50,444 nucleotides of DNA, taken from positions 1 through 50,444 of the forward strand of contig CASBPX010000081.1 in NCBI GenBank assembly GCA_949127735.1, read 5' to 3'. Numbering within the stretch: position 1 is the first letter of the stretch; each line of letters starts with the position of its first letter. A program made the translations under genes and the position numbers. The DNA comes from Candidatus Obscuribacterales bacterium. Its GTDB lineage: Bacteria; Cyanobacteriota; Vampirovibrionia; Obscuribacterales; Obscuribacteraceae. This document shows, piece by piece, positions 31,787 through 40,417 of this stretch. The notes below the pieces were generated by a model, which was not told the DNA's origin, did no database searches, and worked only from the letters and a program-made list of their open reading frames with translations.

Positions 31787-33635
31787 ATTTATTATTTTCA
31801 CTGCTTAAAAGCGGTAGTCTAAACCAAAACTTACAGCCATGACCTTCCTTGCTCTCCACGCCGATTTTGCCGCCATGGCCTTGCACAATTTCCTTACAAA
31901 TCGCCAGGCCCAGACCGCTATTTTTCAGCAAAGATGTATTCACATGAGAACCAGCGCTATCGATGTTTGTCGAAGCATAGCGCTCAAACATTCTTCCTTG
32001 AATTTCCCTGGCTATTCCAGGACCCTGATCGATGATGGAAATCTCCGCGTAATCTTGGCCTCCTTCTGCTACCAAATGCGAGGCGATTGTGATTGAGCCG
32101 CCTTTACTTGAACCGTATTTGATGGCATTCGACAAAAGGTTTTGCAAAACTTGCACAATGCGCCTGTCGTCTACAGGCAGCTCGATTGCGGGAAGCTCCT
32201 CTACTTTTATGTCGATAGCGCGTGCCTGAGCCAATTCGCTTACTATATCCAGAGCCGAAATTACCAGTTTGGTCAATTCACAAGGCTGAATTTTCAAGTC
32301 AAGTTTACCTGATTCCATTTGTTCAATGTCAAGAAAATCATTGACCAGACTAACGCACGAACCTAAACTGCGGCTTACCGCCATGGCTCGTTCTTTGCCC
32401 CTCTCGGTCATTTCGCCGTAGGCACCGGAAGCCAGGATATCGAGGAACGTCAGTTGGCTTACAAGTGGAGTGCGAAGGTCGTGACTGAGCATATTGACGA
32501 ACTGCTGCTTGGCTCGCTCTATGCGCCTGGCAGCCGATACATCACGAGCGACACAATAAATCATTTTACCATCTTGGGAGCGGCTGGCATTGAATTGAAA
32601 CTCCAAGCCCTGGCCGGCCGGCAGCTTTAGTGTGGCAAAGAAGCGGATATTTTGCCCGGCTCCAAGATTTTGCAGAAGTTCGCTTACCTGAACCTCGTCT
32701 TTCTTTTCCACCAGTGCCATTAATCTTTTGCCGGGCAGATCTTCTGAACGCATTCCCCATAAGTTCTCGCTTGCACCTCCAGCGGCGCTGATGGTGAGAT
32801 TGTTGTTGAGAGAAAAAATTACGTCGCCAGCATTGGACAGTACAGCAGATTCCCGTTCTTGAGAGAGCGCCAGTGCTGCGGCCATCTGGTGCAAACTTTG
32901 ATCTAGCTGTGCTATCTCATCTCTACCCGGCAGAGGCGGCTGCATTGGCTTTTGAGCGGCAAAAGCCCTGGTATCGGCATAGATCTTGCCAATGCGAGAG
33001 GCGATGTTTCTGAAGAAAAAGAAAGAGGCAATCAGGCCCGCCAGGAAATTGAGGCCTATTCCGGTGAATATGAGGCGGCGTTGGCTATCTCTGAAGTCTG
33101 TAGATGATTGAGGAAAATTAGCTAATCGGTTTTGTTCGATTTGGACAATCTTTTCATTGATCAGAGCCAAATTGTTTTTTTCCATGAACATTATGTCTCG
33201 CAGCCCTCGAGCAAGCACTGCAGCAGATCTTGTATCTCCCTGACCCAGAATTTTCAGAATTTCTCGAAAGCGATTTTTATATTCGGTCAGTGAAAGGCTC
33301 AGTGCAGCGCGATTTTCGGACTGCTGGGGCTGCTGCCGTAAAGCCTGGTTCAGGGCGCTGAAGCGCCAATCGAGCTCTTCGAATTTAGCCAGGGCTTTTT
33401 TTCTTGCCTGATCTTTTCTAAATGTGCAAAACAAAATTGTGGACTGCATCATGTCGAAATTAGTTTTCTCAAAGGCGGTGATGCGAACGAGAATTTCTTT
33501 TGATTTCCGTTCTTCTTCCTCGGCTTTAAGCGCTGCCTGTTCCAGAGAAAGGAGTCCGGCACTCAAGAACACTTGCATGATCAGTGGACAGACAATCAGC
33601 AGACATCCTTTAAGGCTTATTCCCATGTGCGGCAT
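31764..33635 (-). CDS. Membrane histidine kinase with HAMP and PAS domains
   Basis: A 623-residue kinase with GGAGGT before its ATG. Membrane helices at about 8-30 and 188-208 enclose a helical periplasmic sensor of about 155 residues (CHASE3/4-helix-bundle style). A HAMP linker (209-262), a PAS domain (263-372), the dimerisation helix with phospho-His385 (SHDLRTP) and the ATPase domain with N box (QNLLSNAIKYG), DQGPG and SGLGLAI follow. It phosphorylates the overlapping response regulator at 31115. The stimulus is unknown. Confidence 0.93.
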   Translation of the reverse strand: MPHMGISLKGCLLIVCPLIMQVFLSAGLLSLEQAALKAEEEERKSKEILVRITAFEKTNFDMMQSTILFCTFRKDQARKKALAKFEELDWRFSALNQALRQQPQQSENRAALSLSLTEYKNRFREILKILGQGDTRSAAVLARGLRDIMFMEKNNLALINEKIVQIEQNRLANFPQSSTDFRDSQRRLIFTGIGLNFLAGLIASFFFFRNIASRIGKIYADTRAFAAQKPMQPPLPGRDEIAQLDQSLHQMAAALALSQERESAVLSNAGDVIFSLNNNLTISAAGGASENLWGMRSEDLPGKRLMALVEKKDEVQVSELLQNLGAGQNIRFFATLKLPAGQGLEFQFNASRSQDGKMIYCVARDVSAARRIERAKQQFVNMLSHDLRTPLVSQLTFLDILASGAYGEMTERGKERAMAVSRSLGSCVSLVNDFLDIEQMESGKLDLKIQPCELTKLVISALDIVSELAQARAIDIKVEELPAIELPVDDRRIVQVLQNLLSNAIKYGSSKGGSITIASHLVAEGGQDYAEISIIDQGPGIAREIQGRMFERYASTNIDSAGSHVNTSLLKNSGLGLAICKEIVQGHGGKIGVESKEGHGCKFWFRLPLLSSENNKYGKNSIS

Positions 33636-33718
33636 CGAGAAAGGGTACCTCCGTGTTACAAGCCAAGGTTAGCACTTTACGCTTTTATACGGTCATGAAA
33701 AAGCCGCTTCGATAGTCT

Positions 33719-34141
33719 CTAAGATTTCGCGGTGAAGAATACTTGAGTAAAAGCGCCCTTGCGATAGCGTCGATAAATATCAAAATCGCTATCAATGCTT
33801 GCTACCTCTGTAATTCCAAGACGCTCTGCCACAATTACAAGAGATAGATCGCCAAAATCGGAAGGACGGTCTTTATATTTTCGATTTAGATCGGCAGCTC
33901 TCTCGAATTCTTTCGCAATCAGCGACTCAATTTGAAACAGACCTTTGCTTATGTCACTTAAAAACTCATTTTGAACTCTCCAGTCAGACTGTAGTTGCCA
34001 CATAACTTCGGCGACAACCGCTTCGGTGGTTATTAATTGTCCAGTGCAGGCAGAAAAGAACGCAACAGCAGTATCGTGCCAACAATCAACGGCATTGTAA
34101 TAGGCGATAATTGGTCCAGCGTCGATCAGGGTTAATTGCAT
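33719..34141 (-). CDS. PIN-domain toxin (VapC-like ribonuclease)
   Basis: A 140-residue PIN domain. Conserved acidic residues are visible: Asp7 (LIDAGP), Glu45 (VVAEVMW; Glu40 alternative), Asp95/Asp98 (SDFGDL) and Asp117/Asp119 (SIDSDFD), the tetrad that binds Mg for RNA cleavage. Its ATG overlaps the antitoxin stop by one base (TAATG), typical for toxin-antitoxin pairs. The 3' end is duplicated as a fossil at 28074-28121. The RNA target is unknown (tRNA or rRNA in studied VapC proteins). Confidence 0.88.
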   Translation of the reverse strand: MQLTLIDAGPIIAYYNAVDCWHDTAVAFFSACTGQLITTEAVVAEVMWQLQSDWRVQNEFLSDISKGLFQIESLIAKEFERAADLNRKYKDRPSDFGDLSLVIVAERLGITEVASIDSDFDIYRRYRKGAFTQVFFTAKS

Positions 34142-34416
34142 TAATCAGGCCGTTTTCTGGCAGTTGCTTTTGCTTTGAAAGCATCCGATATAACTTTTTT
34201 GCGCACGCTTCGATCGCTTGAATTAGGCTCACCGTTCAACAGGTAAGTGGGGTGCGCGCCACGTCGTTCTAGAAAAGTTGCCCCAGTTTGCAAGGAGCGC
34301 CATTTTTCATCAATTAACTGGCGAACAGCACTGCTGCGATCGCCTGTTTGCAAACTTTTGACGATTTCATCTAGCTTTTTGTGGTCGTCCGGCTCCATGC
34401 GCACCGTTAAAGTCAC
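34141..34416 (-). CDS. Ribbon-helix-helix antitoxin partner of the PIN toxin
   Basis: A 91-residue protein beginning at a GTG with GAGG eight bases upstream. The first 45 residues (TLTVRMEPDDHKKLDEIVKS, then RSSAVRQLIDEKW) have the ribbon-helix-helix pattern: a short strand, a helix with a hydrophobic repeat, and S-x-AVRQLI. The C-terminal, basic and probably disordered tail would bind and block the toxin. It should autoregulate the operon. The type is VapB/CopG-like; the exact subfamily is not certain. Confidence 0.82.
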   Translation of the reverse strand: MTLTVRMEPDDHKKLDEIVKSLQTGDRSSAVRQLIDEKWRSLQTGATFLERRGAHPTYLLNGEPNSSDRSVRKKVISDAFKAKATARKRPD

Positions 34417-34560
34417 GCTTCACACCTCGTAATACGCTGTAATACGATATTATCAGATTTGGTGAGTAATGGGCAACCAGTGCTATAGAGTGTGTGGGCT
34501 GTTATTCTTGTAATGCCGGCACAGTTTGCCGGATTTGTAGGGATAAATGTGGGAGCGACA

Positions 34561-34944
34561 ATGACTGCCGATCTGATTTTACGCGCCCTTAATGCTGTCA
34601 CGCTGGCCATCGGCTTACTCGTTGCCGCGCTATCGATTCTAGCGGCAATAATAGCCGTCATTACTCATAAAGGTAATATACGGAAATTTTTCCCCAGAGT
34701 AATTTTCCAGGCAGCAGCGATCTTTTGTATCAGCATTGTTTCTCCGCTCATGGCAGAGATTCTAACCTCAGATGCTGGTGTCGATCCTACTTCCAACTAC
34801 GTGGAAGCTCGTATCGTAATTTACCTTTTGGCCGATGCCGCGATTTTGGGCCTGGTGATCATAAGCGTATTCGTCTGTCGAATCAAACCAAAAGTGCTCT
34901 GGTCAAGCCAGAGTGCCGAGATTAGACCGCCGTCTGACCAATAG
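34561..34944 (+). CDS. Unknown small membrane protein, 127 aa
   Basis: ATG 34561 has GGGAG upstream; a GTG-started longer form (34492) lacks a site. Three membrane segments lie near 13-33, 48-68 and 85-108, and a short basic tail ends in PPSDQ. It lies about 100 bases before the pseudokinase gene on the same strand. No family recognised. Confidence 0.65.
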   Translation: MTADLILRALNAVTLAIGLLVAALSILAAIIAVITHKGNIRKFFPRVIFQAAAIFCISIVSPLMAEILTSDAGVDPTSNYVEARIVIYLLADAAILGLVIISVFVCRIKPKVLWSSQSAEIRPPSDQ

Positions 34945-35043
34945 CCTGGCTGTTTATGGTACCGTCCGAAATAATGACCGCTAAGACTTGCTCTGGTGTG
35001 GGCTAGTAAAGGCGAGAAAGAATAGGCGGATGTTGGAGTGCCA

Positions 35044-36432
35044 ATGGCTAATTTTGAGCTGACAGTCAAATATGTGGCGAAAGATGTGCAATTCTGGCGT
35101 AGCACCTTACTGCTGTCTTCCCCAGTCTGGGGCGGAGCAATTCCAGTAGTTTGCTTATTTGTTTGTTCTTTTATTCTCTATAAAACTGACTACAATCCCG
35201 GCATGATTATCGGTATTGTCACCGCGCTTTTGTTTTTCAGTTTGGCCTGCCTATCCATCACATTGATATTGATGGATACTCGCATTATCTTGAGTAAAAA
35301 CGGTCTGCGTTTTCCGCCTTTTATGACCCTTTTCTCGGCACACACGAATGAAGTTAAGTGGTTAAAGATCAAGGCACTCAGTGTTCTTTCAATCTTAGAC
35401 GACCCTGAGGTTGATATCAGCAAATTACCACTGCAGGAAATGCTTTTGCAGTTTAAATTGGTGGACGGCGACGAAATTTCATTGGTCGCAGTGAGTTTGT
35501 TCAAAGCCGATCTTGAAAAATTGCTTCTGGCTTTAAATGTCTGGCTACCCGAAGATGTGCGTAATCCAAATCTTGTCTACCTGGAGCAACAGCTTAAAAC
35601 CTCTGTTCTAGCACCGGCATTTGCGCCGATTGAGCCTGGTTTTGTTTTCCCAGGTCGTTATCTGGAAGTAATTAGGCAGCTGGCATTCGACGATCTCTCA
35701 GCTGCCTATTTCTGTCAGGAAAAGGGCATGTACGACCGCATCCTGAAAGAATTTGTAATTCCACCAAACACCAGTCCGGAATTAAAAGCGAAAGCCAGGC
35801 AGATGTTTGAGAAGGAAGCAGCAATTCTGCTTAAACTCGAGCACCGGCAAATAGTAAAAGTGGTGCAGTTTTTTAATGAGAGTGACCGCAGTTATATTTT
35901 GCTTGAATATGCAGAAGGCAAGACCTTGAGACAGATCATCGCCGAAGATGGCCCACAGCCAGAAGAGCGCGTCATTCGTATTGCCAAATCACTATGCTTA
36001 CCCCTGGAATATTTGCATGCTCAGAATCTGCCCATTGTGCACAAAGCCATCAGTCCGGAAAATATTGTGCTTCAAGAAGGCACCTCCATAATTATCGATT
36101 TTCGTGCGGCCAACGAATTTCTCGGCACCGTCACCAGTACCATGGTAGGCAAGCAAGCCTATGTTGCTCCAGAGCAATTTGCCGGGCGAGCAGCCACAGC
36201 CAGCGATCTCTATTCGGTTGGTGCAACTCTGTATTTTTTACTAACAGGTATCGATCCGAGCCCGCTTACCTGCTCATCGCCTAAGAAATATTTGGCAGAT
36301 AATCTCGAACTCAGCGATATCAAAATTTCAGAACAAATGGATCAACTTGTTAAAGACTTAACTGAGATTGAAAGAAGTGATCGACTTGACAGCGTCAAAA
36401 CGCTGATTATGCGCCTCGATGCGCTGGCTTGA
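35044..36432 (+). CDS. Membrane-anchored pseudokinase
   Basis: ATG 35044 has GGAG six bases upstream (462 aa). Two membrane segments (about 27-47 and 55-77) and a PH-like beta region (80-170) precede a C-terminal kinase fold (about 200-460). In numbering from a GTG two codons upstream: the loop usually written HRDLKPEN reads HKAISPEN (335-342), so the catalytic Asp is Ala337 and the phosphate-contacting Lys is Ser339. DFG reads DFR (354-356). APE is intact (377-379), as is a candidate Lys237. It should not transfer phosphate by the usual mechanism, but may bind nucleotide and scaffold active kinases in the region. Confidence 0.82.
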   Translation: MANFELTVKYVAKDVQFWRSTLLLSSPVWGGAIPVVCLFVCSFILYKTDYNPGMIIGIVTALLFFSLACLSITLILMDTRIILSKNGLRFPPFMTLFSAHTNEVKWLKIKALSVLSILDDPEVDISKLPLQEMLLQFKLVDGDEISLVAVSLFKADLEKLLLALNVWLPEDVRNPNLVYLEQQLKTSVLAPAFAPIEPGFVFPGRYLEVIRQLAFDDLSAAYFCQEKGMYDRILKEFVIPPNTSPELKAKARQMFEKEAAILLKLEHRQIVKVVQFFNESDRSYILLEYAEGKTLRQIIAEDGPQPEERVIRIAKSLCLPLEYLHAQNLPIVHKAISPENIVLQEGTSIIIDFRAANEFLGTVTSTMVGKQAYVAPEQFAGRAATASDLYSVGATLYFLLTGIDPSPLTCSSPKKYLADNLELSDIKISEQMDQLVKDLTEIERSDRLDSVKTLIMRLDALA

Positions 36433-36448
36433 CCAGCTTTATGCGCGA

Positions 36449-37972
36449 TCAAAACACCGTGAGTCTAAGGTTCAGATTGTTCAGTATTTCTGTTGCTATT
36501 CCCTTGCCAAAAAATCTTCTCATATGCTCTTTCGTGTTGCTATGGCTCAGGATATTTAGGCTGCCTTCCCAAGAGATTCGTCCATCAATCACTGCTGTTT
36601 TATAGTGGATGGATGGCTGAATATTGACCTCGAAACCATGTTGTTTCAAATCGTTTTGTACTTGATCCGGGGTGGCGTAGTCACCTTGTGGCTTGTGACC
36701 AATTATCAGACGGATGCGCACCGATCGCGCCAGGGCTGCGCTGAGATAAGGCTGCAGCTGATGCAGGCGGCCAGGGAACACATATGGGCTGACGATCAAA
36801 ATTTCTTCTTCAGCGTTTTCTATGTCTGTGATGAAAAGCTCCCAAAAAACCTTCTCATCGGTGAGCACTGTATCTGCCACCATCGGATTTTCACTAAAGT
36901 AGTCAGACTGCCAATCGAAAATGCTTCTATTCAGCCAGACAGAACTCTGATCGCAAGGACCAATGCGACTTTTTGCTCTTGTTGTTTGATCTGTAAAAAT
37001 GTATAAATTGTCACTTACTGAAGCAAAGAAGTAGAAGGCGGCAAGAGGAATGGTTGTGGCTTCGCAGTTGTCTAGGATTACCATATCAAATTTAAGCGAT
37101 CGCAGTTTGCCTGAGCGGAGGAAATCTTTGGGGCAGGAAGCCAGCACCAGGGCGCCGTTGGTCAAAAAACATTCCAATTCCTGATTTTCGTAGTCCGAAA
37201 TTCTAAGTAGTTTTAGTTGTCTATCTATCTCTGCATCAATAGAACTGCGTGCGCGTTTATAGTGGCTGGGGCTAACACCTAGTGCTGCTGTGGTTTGCTC
37301 TTGCTCGGCTAGTTTTTCTGCAATACTTACCTCAAGTTCTTTCAGGCCTGTCAACTCGCTGCTGCTGTAGTGCTCGAATAGCCGCATGTGGCGTGCTTTT
37401 TTTAACTCCAATAATTCTGATGCGAGTTTGATTGCGCGCTCAAGTTCTTCTTTAGCCAGGCCTATTTCTTTCAGGGCTGAGAGCTTTTCGTCCAGGCGGC
37501 TGTCTCGGTATTTGTAGTGCACTGTCAGCGGAATGGGTGCGCGCAGTTGATGATTTACTGACTGGATAACTGCTTCAATAGATTGTTCGTTCGACGAAAG
37601 GAAGAGTACTGAAAGGCCAGCCTTTACTGCTTGCGAAATAGTGTCAGCAATTTTTTTGTTTCTTTCTCTTTCATTAGAGATTAAAGTTGTTCTTAGTTTT
37701 TCGGTATCCACCAGTATCTGGTCGCTATGGCAGAGAAGCCATGATTCGCTGCTGCGCTTATGCAAGATATCAAACAACCCGTACCAATAACTTGCTTCAG
37801 AGCATAGGGCCGGTTGGTTAAAAAGGCTGCCGTCTTTGAGCGCACCGTTGAGCAGAAGGAGATCAGAACTAGTTTTCCGAATCAACACTTCCAGAGCCGT
37901 GGCGACATATGATGATGCGTGACTGCTGATCAAGCGCATATTAGCTTTTTGGAGGGCTCTGGCTGCTTGCAT
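36449..37972 (-). CDS. Degenerate SF1 helicase-like region fused to a phospholipase D-type nuclease domain
   Basis: A 507-residue protein with AAGAGA before the ATG. The C-terminal domain (about 370-505) has one PLD motif: His456-x-Lys458-x4-Asp463 and GSLN (470-473). The preceding part looks like an Upf1/Dna2-type helicase without its Walker A: a motif Ia-like SVLFLSSNEQSIEAV (121-135), a coiled coil (about 160-255), and FDMVILDNCEATTIPLAAF where motif II (DExx) has become DNCE (301-304), then LYIFTDQTTRAKS in the position of motif III. ATP hydrolysis seems unlikely. PLD domains of this type act as nucleases in DNA repair and defence proteins. The role is unknown. Confidence 0.72.
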   Translation of the reverse strand: MQAARALQKANMRLISSHASSYVATALEVLIRKTSSDLLLLNGALKDGSLFNQPALCSEASYWYGLFDILHKRSSESWLLCHSDQILVDTEKLRTTLISNERERNKKIADTISQAVKAGLSVLFLSSNEQSIEAVIQSVNHQLRAPIPLTVHYKYRDSRLDEKLSALKEIGLAKEELERAIKLASELLELKKARHMRLFEHYSSSELTGLKELEVSIAEKLAEQEQTTAALGVSPSHYKRARSSIDAEIDRQLKLLRISDYENQELECFLTNGALVLASCPKDFLRSGKLRSLKFDMVILDNCEATTIPLAAFYFFASVSDNLYIFTDQTTRAKSRIGPCDQSSVWLNRSIFDWQSDYFSENPMVADTVLTDEKVFWELFITDIENAEEEILIVSPYVFPGRLHQLQPYLSAALARSVRIRLIIGHKPQGDYATPDQVQNDLKQHGFEVNIQPSIHYKTAVIDGRISWEGSLNILSHSNTKEHMRRFFGKGIATEILNNLNLRLTVF

Positions 37973-38126
37973 AAAAATCTCTTGGCTGGATATTTAGAAG
38001 CATAAGTGCCAGCTAATGGTTTGAGAATGTGTAATTACACAGACTGTGGTTGAGTCTCAGATTTCCTACTTAAGGGCACTTCCAGTGCTGTGAGTTGAGC
38101 GCAGTTCCAACGGCATTTCTTTTTGA

Positions 38127-38182
38127 AGATGCAAGACCGCGCAGCAAAGCGCGCCCGCTTGACGGGCTTGGTCATTGCATCT
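38127..38182. repeat. Folded element: long stem enclosing two hairpins
   Basis: AGATGCAAGACC (38127-38138) pairs with GGTC-A-TTGCATCT (38170-38182, one bulged A). Inside are GCGC/GCGC (38139-38142 with 38149-38152) and GCCCG/CGGGC (38153-38157 with 38163-38167), giving a three-way-junction shape. It sits on the 3' end of a decayed gene and resembles REP/BIME-type elements or a structured RNA. Confidence 0.5.
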
Positions 38183-38777
38183 GAGACAAGTGGTGAAGAC
38201 CAGCAGCAATAGAAGTTAAAGTGTCGCCTGCCAGGACAGTGTATGTAATCGCCTGCGTGCCGCCAGCCAGGACTGCGTCATAGACTGTGATTATGAGAAT
38301 GTTTCCTGTAGTCTTGGTTCCACCGATTACAGCGGTTTGTACACCATTTGATGGAATGTTCAAAGAGATCAGTTCAGTCGCAGTTGCGCTTCTCGTTTCG
38401 TGCAACACTGTTTGATTTATAGAATTAGATTGAAGCGTGACTACCGTTCCTGCCGAAGTGGCGCTCACTACAACCTGTGCTTTTTGTGCCACCAATAACC
38501 GCATTTTCAACAAAAATGTTGGTGACGCCTAAAGCAATTGTCGTGGTGGCACCATCGCTTGTTGATTGAGAATAAGTTGTAATATTCGGCGAAGCTGATT
38601 TAATGTTCATCATAGCGCCATTAGCCGAAGCATTGACGCCGAGAGTCTGCATGTCTGTGTCTACTGTAATCAGCGCAGCGAACTTAGTCGCTATTGTCGA
38701 TAAAGTATCGCCGCATCGTAAGCACAAGCCCTAAGTTTAGATCGGCCTAAACCTGCATTGGTGGCTCTGATATGCAT
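38172..38777 (-). pseudogene. Decayed repeat-protein gene (GGTKTTG / YTVLAGDTL repeat units)
   Basis: An ATG at 38777 with AGAGGA upstream starts MHIRATNAGLG but soon needs a frame change to read GDTLSTIATKF...VNASANGAMM...VIGGTK. A second frame change then leads to VVVSATSAGTVVTLQS...AVIGGTKTTGNILIITVYDA...YTVLAGDTLTSIAAGL and a stop. The two readable parts are units of one repeated beta-rich domain. The joint at about 38490 has lost the middle of a unit, which points to a deletion between repeats. Intact relatives are large exported repeat proteins, as far as I can judge from the motif. The 3' end merges with the folded element. Confidence 0.7.
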
Positions 38778-39032
38778 GATATCCTCTAATTAGCCTTGTT
38801 CGGTTTCTTTTATTCAAGATTCTCCTTGAGCAAATTTTCGCTTTCGACTCGCTTAGAAGCTAGCTTGCACTGCGCCACTCGTACAAACTTGCCCCTGGTG
38901 CTTTTATCAATCTGTTAGCTGTATGACATGGAATGTCAAAGTAATTAATGACCTAAGTCAGATTGAGTAAATCAATTTGCAAACTGCTGGATTGCAATAT
39001 GAGCTATGCTCTCGTAGTGTTTAGATAGGAAA

Positions 39033-40136
39033 ATGAAAAAAACACGGTGCGTCGCCTTTGTATCAATTCTCTTTTTTTGCGCTGGTGCGCAAGCTGATGA
39101 GCACATAATGTCAAAGGTTCAAACAATAAATCACTTAAAATATGGAAATTCGTTCAACGATTATGATGGGATTTCGCCTATGGGCGGTACCTTTTTCACT
39201 CTTGAGGATGACCGAATCGCCTTTTTCAATCCAGAGCAGTTTAAAAAATTTAGAACTATGCTTTTGAATGGCTCCAAATCAACCTTAGAAATATTGCACG
39301 TATGGAATCCAAAAACTCATGGTGTTAGCAAAATCATTGCAGAAATTAGATTTGAAGACCAAGACATAGTCAAGGTTGACGGCGAACAAGTCACTCTCAA
39401 GTCACTGAATCGATTGCGCTTATCTCGCAATTGGCGGAAAGTGCTACAGAGCCCATGGCCCTCAGGCTGTTCCATTTTGCATCTGGGAAAGGGTCGATTT
39501 CTAATTAGTGGGGGCAATAAGGATGAAGATTCTCTGTATGTGTCTAAAGTGACAATCTATAACGCGGAAAAAGGTTGCGTGGAAAAAGAGTTTGATATGA
39601 ATTATGGCAGAGTTGGTCATAGCGCAATTCTTCTTTCGAATGGCAAAGTCTTCTGTATCGGCGGCACGTCATCAACAGGTCCAAATCACAGTCAAACCAG
39701 GACACACTCGACAAACTCAGCAGAAATAATCGACGTTACGAACGGAACCAGTGTGACATTGGACGCAACTTTACCTGTTGGCTTAAGTCACGCAGTTGTC
39801 TGTACTGATGAGAACGGCGATCCTTTAATATTCGGAGGTTTTCCCGAATCCAAAGGCGTTCAATATCCATTGACTCAAATTGTTCGCTATGACTTGAGAC
39901 AAAGCGTTTTTCGTGAAGTGGGAGCTATGAAAACTTCAAGGTATTTTGAACGTCCTGCAGATGTTCTTAGACCCGATTCATCGAATATTTCCTTCGTGAT
40001 AGAAGATTGTGCTGAACGGTTAACCAACGGTCAATACATTTTGGATGGAGGTAGCACAATTCAACCAAGGGTTTTTTCAGATTTTGCATCAGGATCAACA
40101 TGTGGAGCCGAAATTATTAGTTTGATAGTGAAATAA
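39033..40136 (+). CDS. Exported Kelch/galactose-oxidase-like beta-propeller protein
   Basis: A 367-residue protein; TAGGAAA precedes the ATG. The signal peptide is clear (KKTRCVAFVSILFFCAGAQA, about 1-21). Kelch-type repeats are visible: GKGRFLISGGNKDEDS, RVGHSAILLSNGKVFCIGGTSSTG, LSHAVVCTDENGDPLIFGGF and LTNGQYILDGGSTI. These give propeller blades used for binding outside the cell. The gene and its surroundings (38930-40400) are clearly more AT-rich than the rest of the window and follow a pseudogene, which suggests acquisition by transfer. No catalytic copper ligands can be assigned. Confidence 0.72.
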   Translation: MKKTRCVAFVSILFFCAGAQADEHIMSKVQTINHLKYGNSFNDYDGISPMGGTFFTLEDDRIAFFNPEQFKKFRTMLLNGSKSTLEILHVWNPKTHGVSKIIAEIRFEDQDIVKVDGEQVTLKSLNRLRLSRNWRKVLQSPWPSGCSILHLGKGRFLISGGNKDEDSLYVSKVTIYNAEKGCVEKEFDMNYGRVGHSAILLSNGKVFCIGGTSSTGPNHSQTRTHSTNSAEIIDVTNGTSVTLDATLPVGLSHAVVCTDENGDPLIFGGFPESKGVQYPLTQIVRYDLRQSVFREVGAMKTSRYFERPADVLRPDSSNISFVIEDCAERLTNGQYILDGGSTIQPRVFSDFASGSTCGAEIISLIVK

Positions 40137-40417
40137 TTCATTATTCAAATATGTCATGCATAAAGATAATGCTCGAAGATCAACAAGATTTACTTCACGG
40201 CAGAAACGCCCACTCTCTTGATTTTAAAGCTTATCAGCCATTTCCGTAGAGACTATAACTTTTAAACGGTTCACCCCTTTCGAACCAGGAGTACTAATAT
40301 TCGGCACTCTGTTGAAGATTGTTTCCGTTCATAATGTTCGTGTCGTTAATTCCGGGAGCAGTTCCATTTAGAGTTGCCACCTTGTGAAACTTTAATTGAC
40401 TAACATTGCAGCAGTTT

